Positions 23,721-37,400 of a stretch of DNA of 64,000 bases are shown piece by piece; position 1 is the first letter of the stretch, and each line of letters starts with the position of its first letter. The stretch is from Aselliscus stoliczkanus (Eukaryota > Chordata > Mammalia > Chiroptera > Hipposideridae), in assembly GCA_033961575.1 (NCBI GenBank), contig CM066732.1, positions 74,562,687 through 74,626,686 of the forward strand, read 5' to 3'. Made by a program: the position numbers and the translations under genes. Under the pieces are notes generated by a model. The model saw only the letters and a list, made by a program, of their open reading frames with translations, made no database searches and was not told the DNA's origin.

Positions 23721-24525
23721 CATCATGCCCCCCCTTAAGACACCAGTCCCAGCTGAGCAGCACCCCCTTTTCTGACAGACTCAATAGGGATGTTCCTTGA
23801 AGGTCCTAAATTTTAATAATTCCAAACACTTTCCTTTGTTCCCCTAGCCCTTAGAGAGGTTAGTTGCTTCCTGAATTTGCTAATTCTGTGATATATTACT
23901 GTCCCTTGTTATTTTTTCAGTTAACAACTTATCTTAATTAAAAATTTGTATTAAAATTTTCTCTGTTACAATAACAGGTATGGTTTCTGACTCCTGACTA
24001 AACCTTGACTGATTCAGAAATTGGTACAGAAAGTCCCAGTAACAAATCCTCAAAGATGGAATTTGGGGACTGGTTTAGTTGTGTCCTTGGACTTGACTGT
24101 AGTGCTGAGTTCCTTGCTAATAGAAAGTGGAATGTTGTGCATGGCATGGCAACACAATTAGTCAATATTATTCCAACTTACTTGATCATGGAAATTTTTG
24201 TTGAAAGAAGCATCTTATAGGGCCAGTATTCAGCACAACAAATTTTGGAAAATGCTGGCTTAGCCATACTTCTCTGTTCAATGTATCCTCCCTAAACACA
24301 TCATGTTCACGTTGCCACTCATGTTTTATCTAAATTGAGAATTTGTACTCATCATCTGAGCCTCAATCCATGTTTTACATCAAGTGGTTAGAGCTTTTCC
24401 TAATACTGAATACATACACCTCCCCAAAGGAACTAATTGGTTGTATTACTTCATACATACCTCTAATATGATTATTGTCACACTATATCATAATTGTTAG
24501 TTTACACACATGCCTAGCCCACTAG
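23721..24525. other. Intergenic, nothing assigned
   Basis: Contains phrases reminiscent of LTR-derived repeats ('CCTTGACTGATTCAGAAATTGG') but no confident assignment. The 71-codon frame at 24005-24220 is unsupported. Confidence 0.35.
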
Positions 24526-24620
24526 AATTGGAGCTCTTAGGGATAGAGAGCTTATCTGATTCATCTTTGTACCTCCAATGTTGATCAAATGTCTGGCATA
24601 TAGTGAGTATAATTAATTTG
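24525..24620 (+). repeat. L2 3' end
   Basis: 'CACTAGAATTGGAGCTCTTAGGGATAGAGAG', then 'TCATCTTTGTACCTCCAATG' and 'TGTCTGGCATATAGTGAG': the L2 3' UTR order in sense. Confidence 0.7.
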
Positions 24621-24799
24621 CATGCATATCATTCGTGAGATGGTTATGGAAGTTGGCTATATTCATTCATTAAGAAAAATTTGAGCCCTTTGAATTCGTT
24701 ATTCCAGAAGATAAACAGACATGCTACATTATTTGAAATGAATTTGTTTATAGCATTCTTACTATGTGTTAAAATTTCCCCTCAAGAGTAGAAACTTTT

Positions 24800-25320
24800 T
24801 TTTCCATTTTACAGATCTGCTCACCTTAGACAGGCAAATAAGTTCAGCTCAACAAGCATATACTCTGCCAGGAACTGTGCGAAGCTTAAGTACACGAACA
24901 TACAAATGCTCACAGTTCAATGGGGAGACAGATTCCCAGTCAAATAATTTCAGTATCAATGCAATAAGTACAATAATGGAAGTATACATGAGTCATAGGA
25001 GTAGTTTAGCAAAGAAGATAAGATCTTTTATGAGAAGGAATATGGGCCAAGACTTCCAAGAAACTTTTGAGCTGGAGTTTGAAAGACGAATAGGAGTTTC
25101 CCAGGCAGACAAAAGGCAGGGGCATAAAAAAAACATGGAGGCAAAAAATAGTAAAGCTTTGAAGAAATAAAACAATTTCAGGAGCATTAAGCACCAGATG
25201 GTTTGTGGCAGAAAATGAGGCTGGGAATTTAGATAAAGGCCAGATCATGAGAAGAACCTGAGTCACCATATTAAGGAACTTAGACTTATCCAATGGGCAA
25301 CAGGGAACCAGAGAAGGCAA
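24800..25320 (-). repeat. L2 fragment, antisense
   Basis: Motifs in antisense order: 'CATATACTCTGCCAGGAACTGTGCGAAGC', 'CACAGTTCAATGGGGAGACAGATTC', 'TTTTGAGCTGGAGTTTGAAAGACGAATAGG', 'GGCCAGATCATGAGAAG', 'CTTAGACTTATCCAATGGGCAACAGGG'. The 134-codon + frame at 24766-25170 lies within this repeat and is not a gene. Confidence 0.7.
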
Positions 25321-25329
25321 ATTTTCTGC

Positions 25330-27689
25330 ACTAGGAAAAATTTGTATTACCATATATTAAACAAACATCTTTTGAAAACATATAATATCTCAGGCATTTT
25401 TCTGGGCACTGGATTATTTCATAGAGTTGTGCCTTTAAAGCTTTTCATAAAGGGCATTTTTGTTGATAAGGTACATAGCCTAGATTTCAATAATTGTTTC
25501 TATCCTCCCAATTGATTCTTAGCATAAACTTGTGGGTCAGTATTTCTAACTCTGTTGCTAATGCCAAGACCAACACTTTGAATCATTTCTGCCAAGCAGC
25601 AGATTTTTTAGCAACCCATTTTATAAACTGTATTAGCTTTCTATATAGGGCAAATTATTTCCTTTATTCTCTTTCTAAACTTCATAGCTTCCATCATATA
25701 TTATTATACATTATTATCTACATATTTCTATGTAAAGTTAGCCCAAGGAAATCGTATCTTTTTAGCCTACAAATTTTTGTTTAAAATAAATAGAAGAAAT
25801 TTAAAAATTTTTCCAAAATGAAGGTAATGGGCATCAGGAAAGAGTAGGAAAGGTCCCTGGAAAGAAATAATGCACAAAAGAATCAAATTTCAAGTATTAT
25901 CTATGCTAAGTATTATTAATACTAAGATATAAGTGGATCTTGATATTAAAACAGAGTTATTTTGTGCATCTGTTAGCAAGATATGTCCTAAGGTATCACA
26001 AAGTCTAAGAGAGCTAATGAGGGTGTTTTGCTTAGTATAAAACTGGATGTAATTAAGCATGTGTGGTATTATATGGTTATTTTTTGCCTCAAAAAAAATC
26101 CAAATAAATTAATAGTAATTGTGCCTTCGCTTTTTTTTTTCCATACCATTTTGGCGTATGAAAGGTTTCATAGGAACACTCTACTTTTGGATATTGGGGT
26201 AAACCTGTATAGAAATCAAATGGCTATCAATTAATTCTATATTTGGAAGCAAGTAACACTTGAAATTTCAAACTCAGTGATGGCGAAGAAAGGAATGAGC
26301 TGTACTTTATTTATTAAAGACGGTATTCTTTTAATTTACAAAACATGTTCTCAAATGTGTTTCATACCAGCATCCTGAATATTAGGAAAAAAACACAAAA
26401 CTTTACATCTAGATGAAAACAAATGATCTGAAACTGGTTGCTAATTTGTTATAAAACAAAAACTTGTAGTTATCCCATTATAACTATTCTCCTCTAACTA
26501 AAGAGAACCAGCGGCAAAGAATATATACTAACAGTCCAAAGAATCATGACTTTAGGTTAGATATGGGGATGAATGGCTTGAATGATATAAGGTTGCTCAA
26601 TTGGGGATTAGATTTTGTGAAATCTCTTTCTGGATGTCTCTAGACACAGGCTGAATTAAAAACTGTCTATCTTGCTATCAACAAGGGAACAGACAAGATT
26701 TCTCAAGATCTTGTCAAGCCTGGAGATCGTTAGAAATGAAAGCCTAATTAAGAGGCTCCCTAGAGACAGGTCAAGGGAGTCTTTTATCCCTACTGCCCTT
26801 ATCCCAGTTCCTTGATGCCTTATTCCTCCGCTTTCATTCACCATACTCTAAAACTGAAAAATACACATTCTGCAAGTTTCCACCATTGCTTCCTCTACTG
26901 TGAATTCATTAGACTATTAGAATTAAGAATTTGAAGTCCCTCGTCCCTTATCTCTAAACTGTTAATGTTTATTTTTAAGTGTTTTTTGAAGAGAGCTGAA
27001 TACTAAAACTTCTTTTAAAACTTGTTTTTTCTCAATTTGAAAACAATTTTCAAAATAAAAAAAGTTAGACTGATTATGGAATACAAAGTCCTTCAGATAC
27101 CTTTTAATAAAGCTATCCGATAAGTAACAGTTTGTCAAATTTCAATTCGGATTTATGTCTTCCTTCTAATATCAGAGATTGCGTAGCATGCAATTACTTG
27201 GGTTAGAATCCTGCTGGAATTATATATTGACGGTGTTTCACTTCTTTGAAAGTTTTAGGGTCAAGATCTTTACCGTACCAGCCAGAAAAAGCAACTGGTG
27301 GACGTTTTACAACTTGACATAATTATTTCGCAGATGTAAACTGCCATTCCCTTGATAGTGAATGAGGCATAACAGAGCATTGTATTTTTATATCCTCTCA
27401 CTCGCAAGGAAAAAGTGACGTTAACTTGTGTAAATTTAAAAAAACTCTTGCAGTGATGAAAACATTCTACCCAAATATGACAATTCTGTGTGAGTGTTCT
27501 AACGTTTAGAAATACGTGTGCAGCACCGCTGCATTGCAGATCATCGATCTTTCCCCCGACCACTCCACAGCGCCATGTTAAAATTTTCCATTTATAATCT
27601 GGGACAAAAATTCTACCATTTAACTACAAGTTTCCTCTTACCAACACTCATAAACAACATATAAGAATCAAGAAAGACTTCACGATGCC
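25330..27689. other. Intergenic DNA immediately upstream of MBIP
   Basis: No gene or confident repeat. Towards 27400-27560 the sequence is less AT-rich and includes a CRE-like TGACGTTA (27416-27423). May hold proximal regulatory elements. Confidence 0.4.
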
Positions 27690-28460
27690 TTCAGCGGACC
27701 ACGACTCCAACTACGATCCTAAAGAGTGTATCCAGGGCGTCCTGGCAGGTGGGCAATCACTTCCCCGCTCCCAGGCCGCGGCGTACAGCTTATAGCTGCA
27801 CCTGATTGCTGCACGTGCTTGTCAGTCATACCGAAAGGGTGGAACCTCAAAGCTCCGTTCCAAATGAGACGCTGTATTTTTACATCATCGCGGAGCGACC
27901 AAAGCAGACGAGGGAGGGGGTTGGGTTTTGAGCGCAGCTCGGTGGTGGCGGTGGTAGTGGTGGTGGGGGCGGCCTGCGAAGGTGTCATGGCTGCTGCCGC
28001 TGAGCTTAGTCGCTCGAGCATCGGTGACAGGAGCCTGGAACAGAGCTGCAGCCCCAACCTCTCCCAAGAGGTGCTCTGTGAAACCTTTCGCTCCCTGCAT
28101 ACCCTGGCTGGACAAGTGAGTGATGATGGCCTGTGGGAAAGGGAGGATGGGAACCATCCGGCCCTTCCCCCGTTTTCCTCCAGCGGAGGCGGGGGCGTCG
28201 GAGGCCTAGCCGGGACCCCGGCCCGAGTAGCTGAGCCCGGGGGAGGAGCCCGCGCCCAGCCGCCTGCGGTCGGAGTGAGGATGGCCGCACGGACTTAGTT
28301 CAGGACCCGTTGCAGACTAGATTTCCTTGCAGATCTTCTCCCCCGGAGTGAGTGAGGAGAGTGTAAGTCAAAACCCGGCTTCGAGAGGAGCTGGCTTGGA
28401 GAGAATGAAGGCGGAAAAGCTGCTTTGAGGGTTTGGGAGGCGCCTGGCGCCTAGGATCCC
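27690..28460 (+). promoter_or_regulatory. MBIP promoter and CpG-island-like region
   Basis: The only strongly GC- and CpG-rich block in the window; it spans the region upstream of the ATG, exon 1 and the start of intron 1. No TATA box stands at a useful distance. A canonical E-box CACGTG is at 27812-27817. Two guanine-rich tracts (27911-27925 and 27941-27972) lie just upstream of the ATG. Housekeeping-type dispersed initiation is inferred; the exact start site cannot be read from sequence. Confidence 0.75.
27987..28115 (+). CDS. MBIP: MBIP coding exon 1 (residues 1-43)
   Basis: Starts at the ATG in GTGTCATGG (purine absent at -3, G at +4, so a moderate Kozak context) and ends in a Gln codon before the donor gtgagt. 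Phase 0. It encodes the Ala-rich start and the helix-like segment ETFRSLHTLAGQ. The frame runs on for 61 more codons past the donor before a stop, so an unspliced transcript would give a short unrelated C-terminus. Confidence 0.95.
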
Positions 28461-31400
28461 GTTCCCTCCAGTTCAATTATTATAGAAATTCATAGGTTAG
28501 TACGGCCCGAGGTTTCTGGAAAATCCCTCTCTCCACCTCTTTTGGGTAATTTGCTTTTATGAGTCGCTTGATTTTATTTATTTTTTCCTTTTGGCCGTTG
28601 TGTGCATCTCTTACCCTTCAAACGGGGAGGAAAATAAAAGCAATTAATGTAAAATACTTCTAGCAAAAAGTTGGATGAGTTATTTATGGTGGATATTGTT
28701 TGCATCAGAACTCTTGTTTAGCTATTAAATAGTTTAACTGGATGATAAATAGCTTTGGCAGAAATGTCATGATAAAATTGAGTTTAAATTTAAAAAAAGT
28801 ACTTAACACTATGCAAATCAAGTCACTATTTCATTTCATGATTTAAAATGCAAAGCAAATTTTAAATGAGAAACAACTTGAAAATAAATTTGCTTTTAAA
28901 AAGGAAATGTTTGCTTATATCTCAGACGGAATTTTTTCTAGCTATGAAGTTTGTTATGGGTCTGGTACTAGTGCATGTAGAAGGTACAGGAGGCATTTGT
29001 GTCCAAGGTAATCTTAACTTCCTTTATGAAAATAGAACGTTTGTCTGATTTGTGAAAATTATTTCTAAAAGCCTTGGAGAATCAATTTTTTAAAAATCCT
29101 GATATGTTTATCCTGACTTACAAAGAGCAGGATTACTCTAAATTAAACATTCAGTTTATTGTAATGGGATGATTACTAATAGAATCAGCTAAAAGTTGTA
29201 ACTTTTAGACTCCGTTGTGTACTGTGGATCTACTAAAAAAAATTTTTGTTTTTAAAGACTTGGGGACATTAATATTTCTGTCTTAAGACCCAAAACCTGT
29301 CAATATTTTAAAAGTTGGAGAACTCTCTGTGGCGTGGACATTGGAACTTATAGTCTAATTGTCAAGATGAAGAAAGTTTATGCTCACCTCTAATTTACAG
29401 GTTTTTTTAGTGATGAGATTAAAAAAAAAACATTAAAAACTTGAAACATTCCTTCCAAAATATTTTGCATACTGAATTTTTAAAACATTTAAATTTTTAA
29501 GCATTCAGATATTCTGTAGGTACAAGTAAAGATGTGATTAAAATTTACTTTTGTCAGTTGCCAAAAAGTTTAGACTAAATATTTAGGGAATTTACGTGAC
29601 ACAGTGAAGGGACCATCTATAAAAGTGTAAAAAATAAGAATGTCTCATCAATTAAATGCCAACCGTTTTGATAATATTCTTTATTTTTTAAGATGTATTG
29701 TTTAAAGATAAGAATGGAAACCAGAGGAAATCACTGTTTCCTTTTGCAACAAGTTTAAAGAATTTAAAAAAAGATGTATGTTCTAATGTACCTAAATTTA
29801 TTCTGTATAGTATTATTGTGTTATTAGCTCTCCTTAGTAGCAAACATAATATTGAATGTTAAAAATCGGGATTTTCTATCCCGATTTCAAATGTACTGAT
29901 GTTAACCTTTTTGCTTGCCTCTGGATGGCCCATTTTACCAAGCTAAAGAATTATTTATTTTTAGCTTGGATTTTCATATTAATTTAATAAAGTTTGTACT
30001 GACAGTGCATATTTAAATAGTCCATATTATTCACAGACTAATACATTTTTGAGTGAGTAATTTACAATTACAAGTTCTATAGGGTAAAAATTCGTATTAT
30101 TAGTAAGGAGTTTGTTGAATAAATAGTTGGATGTATTGGGGTAGTTTTAAAGTTAATTTGTGACATGTGGTTTTCTGAAAAGACCAAGTATCTTTTCTCA
30201 TGGTTGAAAGTTTACATAATTCTGCTGAATTGAAGTGATAATATGATCCAAACATTGAGATTTATTTTCTGTAAGTTACTATTTTCTCTAGAAAATTTGA
30301 TGTTTTGCTTTGCTTACGGATTTGCCTTCTTTATCCCCAAACTGTATCCCACTTTTGGAAAACACTTCCAAATTTGTATAGTCCACTCTAGATCTCTTTG
30401 AGGTCTGTAGAAGTATAGTAATAGTTTACTTCCATAGATAACATAAGTTGTTGTCTTTCAAAGGCTTTATAGGCATTAAATAAATTAAAATTACTATGGC
30501 AATATTAATGTAAAACCTTAGTTAATATAAATTAATTTTTGCCAGTACAGCCTACATAAAACTTCCTTTTTCTTGACACTTGTCTAATTCGGACTTTAAA
30601 TGTTTCTGGTCTCGTGTTCAAAGAGTGGTAAATTTCTGTCATATAGCATTCCTTCAGTTTTGTTCCTTTCTTGGTAACTTTGGATCTTTTTGGTTCTTTG
30701 TACAGTTATTCAGCTTTTTCTTTTATTATAATCACAACTCGTAAGATCTGTATTTGAACTAATGTAACACTTTATTTAGTAGAAAACACTGATTTTTAAT
30801 AAATGATTTCTAAAAAATATAGTCGTTAACTTGATCGTACTATGCAGTATTTATCCTAATAGTTTGCCATAAAGTTTATGTCCCTAGAAAAGTTTATGGT
30901 GGTTCACTTTTATTCATTCGAAAGACTAGAGGTAGAGGGTTTCCCTCTAAAATTTTCATTGATTTTGATATTTTATATTCAGGTTCTGGGTAGTTTATAT
31001 AATTTTATTAAAATAGATCACACATAGCTAACTTATAAGAAATTTTCATACAATGAGCTCTCACACTTTATTAAAAAATACTATTTAGCAAAAAGATCTG
31101 GCCATTCCATCCAGTCTCTGGCCATTTATTTCACTATTGTGGAAAAGTATTTGTTTTTCAATTTCAGATTTCCACAGTTAAATAATAGTTTAATTTTTAT
31201 TTGAAGTAGATAAACATGCCACTTATCCCTAGAGTTTATCATATGTATAATGATGTTGATTTTTAAATTATTTTTAATTGATGAAACTTGAAAACAATAA
31301 AATGTGATTCAGAAGACATCAAAGTAATGATCTATTGCAGTTATTTATTAATGTACATGTTTAACAAAAAGAAATATGTATATCACAACTTTCATAAATG

Positions 31401-34400
31401 TTCCTGCCCCCTCTGTTTAATGCTCTGAGCTAGAAGCAGGATTCTGAATAGGGCAATCCTATCTTGGCCTCCATGAAAGGTTTTTAGATATTGAAGTATT
31501 AGAAAAGCCTCATCTTTTCATCTTTCATGGATGGTTTCTTTAAGATGGTCCCATTACACAGACCCAAAATAGAATTAAAATGAAATGTCATTCTGTTATT
31601 TTTTAATGAAAATTGCACCTTTCTTGGCCTTTTAAAATGGTAGCTAGGTAAACCATTTTAATATATCATTAAAAACTTGAGTGATTTGAGCTAAATAGGC
31701 ATGTTACTCTGTAGAAACCGTGTGTGTGTGTGTGTGTGTGCGTGCGTGCGTGCGTGTGACAGTCCCATATATACAGCTTACTCGTGTAATTTTTGTGATG
31801 TTGCTGGTTTACCCCTTTGAAGCTTAACCTCAGAGATGATGTGGTGAAAATTACAATCGATTGGAAGAAGCTCCAGAGCCTCTCGGCATTCCAGCCTGCT
31901 TTGCTCTTTAGTGCACTTGAGCAACACGTTTTATATTTACAGGTAAATTCTTGTTAAAAATGTTAACTCGGTATTGAGCATAGATATTAATTATAGTTAA
32001 AATTATAAGCTGGAGCATTTGTCAGTTCTATCTTAACACTGTATTAATAGTATTAATAAAAGATTACTTCAGCCAGATTGGATCCAAATCTGTCATTTTG
32101 CATGGTAATCAGAACAGTTATGGGAATATAGCCCAACAGGCTGATGTGAGTATAAAGATTGAATGAATGCAATTCTATTCAATTCTAGACTTGCACTGAA
32201 AATTCAATACAGTTGCATCTATGGTGGGTTATAATTAAGCAATAAGACACGGCAGGTGTGTGTCATGCTATGATAATGATTCCATGCCTTGGGTGAGTTT
32301 GGAGGCTCATGGAGTGCTTTCAGTGGTTCAAGAAGTGGCATTATCCCAGCATGACACATCCTGGAGTGTCTATTGCAATTAAACAGTTTCAGCATAGTTT
32401 TTAAAAAGAAAGTAATTTCTGTGACATTAATGTCTCATCTTAGTAAGTAGCCAGTCACTATTTTATCTTTGTCTTAACAGTTTGAAATAATTCACACTTT
32501 ATATTAGCAGTTAACATTGAATCATTATTTATTAAAAGTATTGCCATTTTTTTTAGTATATCAGTTCAGTAACTGAATAGTATGACCTTGCTGGTTTCCA
32601 ATTGAACATGTCTAATTGATGTAAGTTTTCAGTTTATCTCTAATCGAAATATAAAATATGACTTGTCAAAAAAGTAACTGGAAGAACTGTTTGGATTGGT
32701 CACTTTACTGCTATTAAGATGTAAGATTTTCGAACCGGCCGAGTGGCACGGTGGTTAAGCTCTGGCTTGGGAAGCCAGTGGCCCCAGTTCGGGTCCAACA
32801 TATGAGGGCCAGTGACACTGCCCTCAAAAAAAAAAAAAATCAAAAAAGAAAAGATGTAAGATTTTCAGAAGAGTCTTTGATATAGTAAACAATGGAAGCA
32901 AAATTGTAAGTATGAAAAAATAATTGAAACATTGACAAGTGTTGGTGTGCTTGATTAATGGAGTAGCCCTAATTTTTAGCCTTCTGTTCAGTGACTGGGA
33001 AATTTTAACTCTGTTTCACGTTAAAAGTAATAGTTAACCCTGGTTTTAAAGGGCCAAAGCAATGAGCCATAGAACTCAGTTGAGGCCTACTTGTGGTGGG
33101 GAAATGGGTAATATAATTTACATTATACCACAGGGTTTTTTTCCCCCTCTAGTATAGTGATAGGCATTTATCTCTTTTCAGCTATGGATATTGATAGGAT
33201 TTTTGATTTCCAAATTCATTTTCTTTTTAAAAATTTGATTTCATAATCCAAGAAGATATCCTGCCATGTAAGGAAAAGCCTGAATGTTCACTCAGCATAA
33301 CACCTATGTATTTCATGTCTGTGCTCTTTCATTCACTTTGGCCAACTGCAGTTTCAAGTGGAGATTCTCCGGTGATATAGTGATAATGCAGGGCTTTGCT
33401 GAGTGAGAGCACTGGCTCTCATGTTAAGGAGGGAAAATACTAAGCCTTAGTGTTCTGAGGAGGCATTTGAATGACATGTTAATTAAGTGGCATTGGTGCC
33501 AGAGGCTAAGGCTTTGATTTGGCACAAAATAAAAGATGAGTGACAGAATGATTCCCTCAAAAAAAATTTTAAATTTCCTCAGGTTCTCTTTCTCTTGGGT
33601 TTTTTTTTTTTTAATAGATTTATAACAAAAGATAATGGTCACAGTAGCAGAGAACAGCAAACACATGTGGTCAGATCTATGCATCCTGATATGCCAACTT
33701 TTTATATTTAGCTAATTGATCATAAATATTGCATTTACTTAGCAGAAATGTATATAAATATGTTAAATGTATAATCAATTTTATAATCAGTTTGAACCCT
33801 AGCAGATGGAATTGTATTCTTCTCAGCCTTTTTTAGCAAAACTTCAGCCTCTGATTAAAGAGGCGAATACAGCTGTTGTTGAAGAGATAGGAAAAACAGA
33901 AACAGGGAACAAGAATGAAGTAAATGCCAAATTTCCCATTGGAGACCTACAAGAGGAGGAAAAGCACAAAGATGGGGATTTAGGAGATGTGAAAAAGACA
34001 CAGATCCATTTTGATCCAGAAGTAGTTCAAATAAAGGCTGGAAAAGCAGAAGTAAGAAGTTTGTTGGGTTTTTTTTTGGGGGGGTGTATTTTTAAAATAT
34101 TACGTTTGAATTGTTTAAACATGCATACTTATTGTTTATAGATTGACAGACGAATATCTGCATTTATTGAAAGAAAGCAAGCTGAAATCAATGAAAACAA
34201 CGTCAGGGAATTTTGCAATGTTATTGATTGTAATCAAGGTAACTACATAGAGGAACTTTTCATAGAATTTTAATAACCGTTTTTACAGTTGCTCTGATCT
34301 TTCGTTTGTTTTTAAAAATTAATAACATTAAGAACACAATTTATTTCACAGATTTGTTTAGAAACTAAGGCAGCAGAATTTCCTGTTTAATAATAGACTG

Positions 34401-37400
34401 TATTGCAAAATGGTTTTCATTTTGGTTACACAAAAATCAAATAAATGTTAACATAAAAGACAAATGTTTCCCAGAAGTGAAAAGATTGTTTTAAAGTTCG
34501 TTTAGGGAATGAAGTGTGGGTGGCAGGATGGTATGGACTCACTAGTAAGAAGGAACTAAGCTATATAAATTCCATGGCTGTAAATGTACTTAGGAAATTA
34601 TGATGCTAATACATAAAGCGAACTTAGAAAAGTTCATACTCCTCAAGAGGGAGCAGTTTTCTTACCACTCCTGAGCTGCTGGAAATGTTTTATGTCACGA
34701 TGAAACCAATTTGTCATGAAGACTATGGCACTTAGCTTTTCCCTTCTCTCATAGTGCATACATTTGCTGTTTTCCACCAGACTCGCCTTTCCTCTCCACT
34801 TAATGCTGTAGTATAGTTACAGATCTGCAGGTATGCTGCAGAATACAAACTATTGCAAAGCACTTGCTTCGATCACTCAGGCATCATACTAATAATCAGA
34901 ACAAGTAGTCTTATAAAAACTATGGAGAAGAATTCCTAGTTAGAATGAGCACTTTTCTTGTTTCCTCTAATATCTCGTGGCTAATTATTATGAATATAGA
35001 ATTGTCAGATGAACTTATAATTGACTCTTTATCACATTGGTACACTGATTCTCTTAATAAAGAAATAATACAGGCTCAAGTTGGGTTCTATTCATCCCCT
35101 TCTACCATTAGCATTATATATATGCATATCTCTAGATTTGCTATATTTTCCATTAGCTTCTCAAAACAGGTGCAACAGCAGCAAATCCAGGTACAATCCA
35201 GCTGCAAGCAGCCCATGAGAAAGCGTTTGAGGGAGCAAGCACATGTGTTACTAATGTTATTCCTCTGCTCTCCCTGCTAACTCTATTATTATAAACCACC
35301 AGGGGATAGAAATTGACAAGAATTGAAATGCTCAGCAGGATTCCTTGGCCCCATTCAACTCCTTGACGACTCAAAACAGTGCTAGTAAGAATTGCTATGG
35401 AGAGTGACTAGCACTCATACATTCACTGTCTTCATACCATGCTGAATGGGTCAGTTAATCTATATATTTGGAATAGAGCTCCGAAATGAATGATAGCTTC
35501 TTTTTTTAACCCTTAGCCCCATCAGATGGTAGAAAGGGAATGGAGAAGTGATGGCCCTTTAAACATATTTTGAGGTATCTCAAAAAGAAAGAAAGAGAAA
35601 ATGACTGTCTAGTATCTATATATAAAAGATAAGTGAATTTGGCATTTTATTCACACAGTTCGATTTATCCACAGAACTATTAAGGAAACTTAGACTGAAA
35701 AAATACAAATGTATTATTATAATGTGTTAGTATGTTCTTTTTAATACTTCTCAATTTGATTTAAATATAAACTGGATTTTTAAAATTGTATAGAGAAAAA
35801 GAATTTTCAGTATCTTTTGCTATCATTTTTTATTGTAAAATAAGGGGAATTTTTCAGGAAATTTACTGCAGTGTCTGGTTTTACTTAATGTTATTTAAAA
35901 TATTTATAATATTTGAAATGTTTATTATGTTAACATCTTTCCAACATTCCCCTTTAATTTTTAATTTATTTGTTGATATCTAATTTGAAAGAAACTACTT
36001 TTCAGCTTAAAAAAAATGGGAACAAATTTTCACAAGGTATCTTTCCTAAAATTGCATTTTTTGAAAGGGGCAGTTGGGAAAGAAATAAATGGCTTTTGTG
36101 ATTAAGGGTTTTTAAAATGAGCATTGAAACTCTAGGTAAAGTAGAAAACTGTGTGTTATACTTGAGGTTTCAAGGTCTTTTTTGTGTAGAGTTCTGAAAT
36201 AAAAATGTGTTCAGTGTATAATCTTTTTTATTAGATGTTCACTGATTAGTAATACCAAAAATGCTATATTTTTTTAAAAAATATTTCAGTAAAAATAATG
36301 AGTTCTATTTGTATAATGAAATAAAATGAATAATGCCTCTGACTTAGAATTAAAATATTCTTTATACTATATAGATTTTTTCTCCAAAGGCCCAAAGGGT
36401 TTTTAGTGATATTGGTATTCTTTAAAAACTATACTAAATTATGCCACTGAATGTTGACTTTTCTGTGTATAAATCTAAAAATTAGATAAGATTAGATATT
36501 ATTAATTTTGAGGGTAAAGATCACTAAATTTTATCCTATATGTGATGGTAATTTAATTACTATTAAAATTCTCTTATTATGAGTAATATGTTAATTACTA
36601 TGAATTATTGGAAGTTTATCAACATCTCATACATTTGAAATTAAGGATATACTTACACTCATCTAAATTCTCCTTAGAAAATAGTTGCGCAAGAACTGAT
36701 GCCGTTTTTACCCCTTACCCCGGATTTAAAAGTCACGTAAAAGGTAAGGATCCACTTCATGATATCTTTATCACTGACAGAAGTTTATTCTAGATTATAA
36801 GCAAAATGGAATAGAAATCACTTTCCTATCTAAATTTTGTTTATTTTAAAACAAAACATCTCGCCTTTCTTCATACTTGGGTTTGTGGTTAGATGGTCTT
36901 TATGAAAAATATATAAATAAAGTACTGTTAGGGAGAAAGAATTTCTGCTTTTAGAAATGTAAGTTTAATAGGCTCAAAAGTTTCTTAACTTAGTTTCTAG
37001 AGTTGTGAATACATATGGACCACAGACTAGACCTGAAGGAATTCAAGGGTCGGGTCATAAAGCAAACAGCATGCTCCGAGATTGTGGTAACCAGGCTGTA
37101 GAAGAGCGACTACAAAATATTGAGGCTCACTTGCGATTGCAGACAGGTAAGCTGGGCAGTGCCCCATAATGTATCTTTGCAAGTGGTTAAAGCATTTGCA
37201 GTTCATATAGTCACCCAGTTTTCACTGAGCACCTGTCATGTACAAAACAGTGTTCTGGTTGGCACAAAAGTGAAGAAACATAATCCCTGCCCTCAAGGAA
37301 GCTACAGTTCATGTGTTCCTCCTGCTCTTCTTCCTCTTACATTGCTCACCAATTTGAGAGTGTTAGTAGAATGGGAGCAGGTTCCAAATAGATCCTGTCT

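Noticed and set aside
24766..25170. 134-codon + frame
   Set aside because: Falls within an antisense L2 relic; the protein has no family signature.
27719..28290. Minus-strand frames of 90-112 codons opposite MBIP exon 1
   Set aside because: Shadows of a GC-rich region; no family similarity and no splice or start evidence for a divergent gene.
27726..28298. 190-codon + frame over the MBIP promoter
   Set aside because: It is MBIP exon 1 in frame with upstream open sequence and intron 1 read-through; the CpG-rich composition removes stop codons. The family start is at 27987.
33806..34141. 111-codon + frame as an independent gene
   Set aside because: It is MBIP exon 3 plus intron on both sides; the splice junctions at 33827 and 34051 fit the gene.
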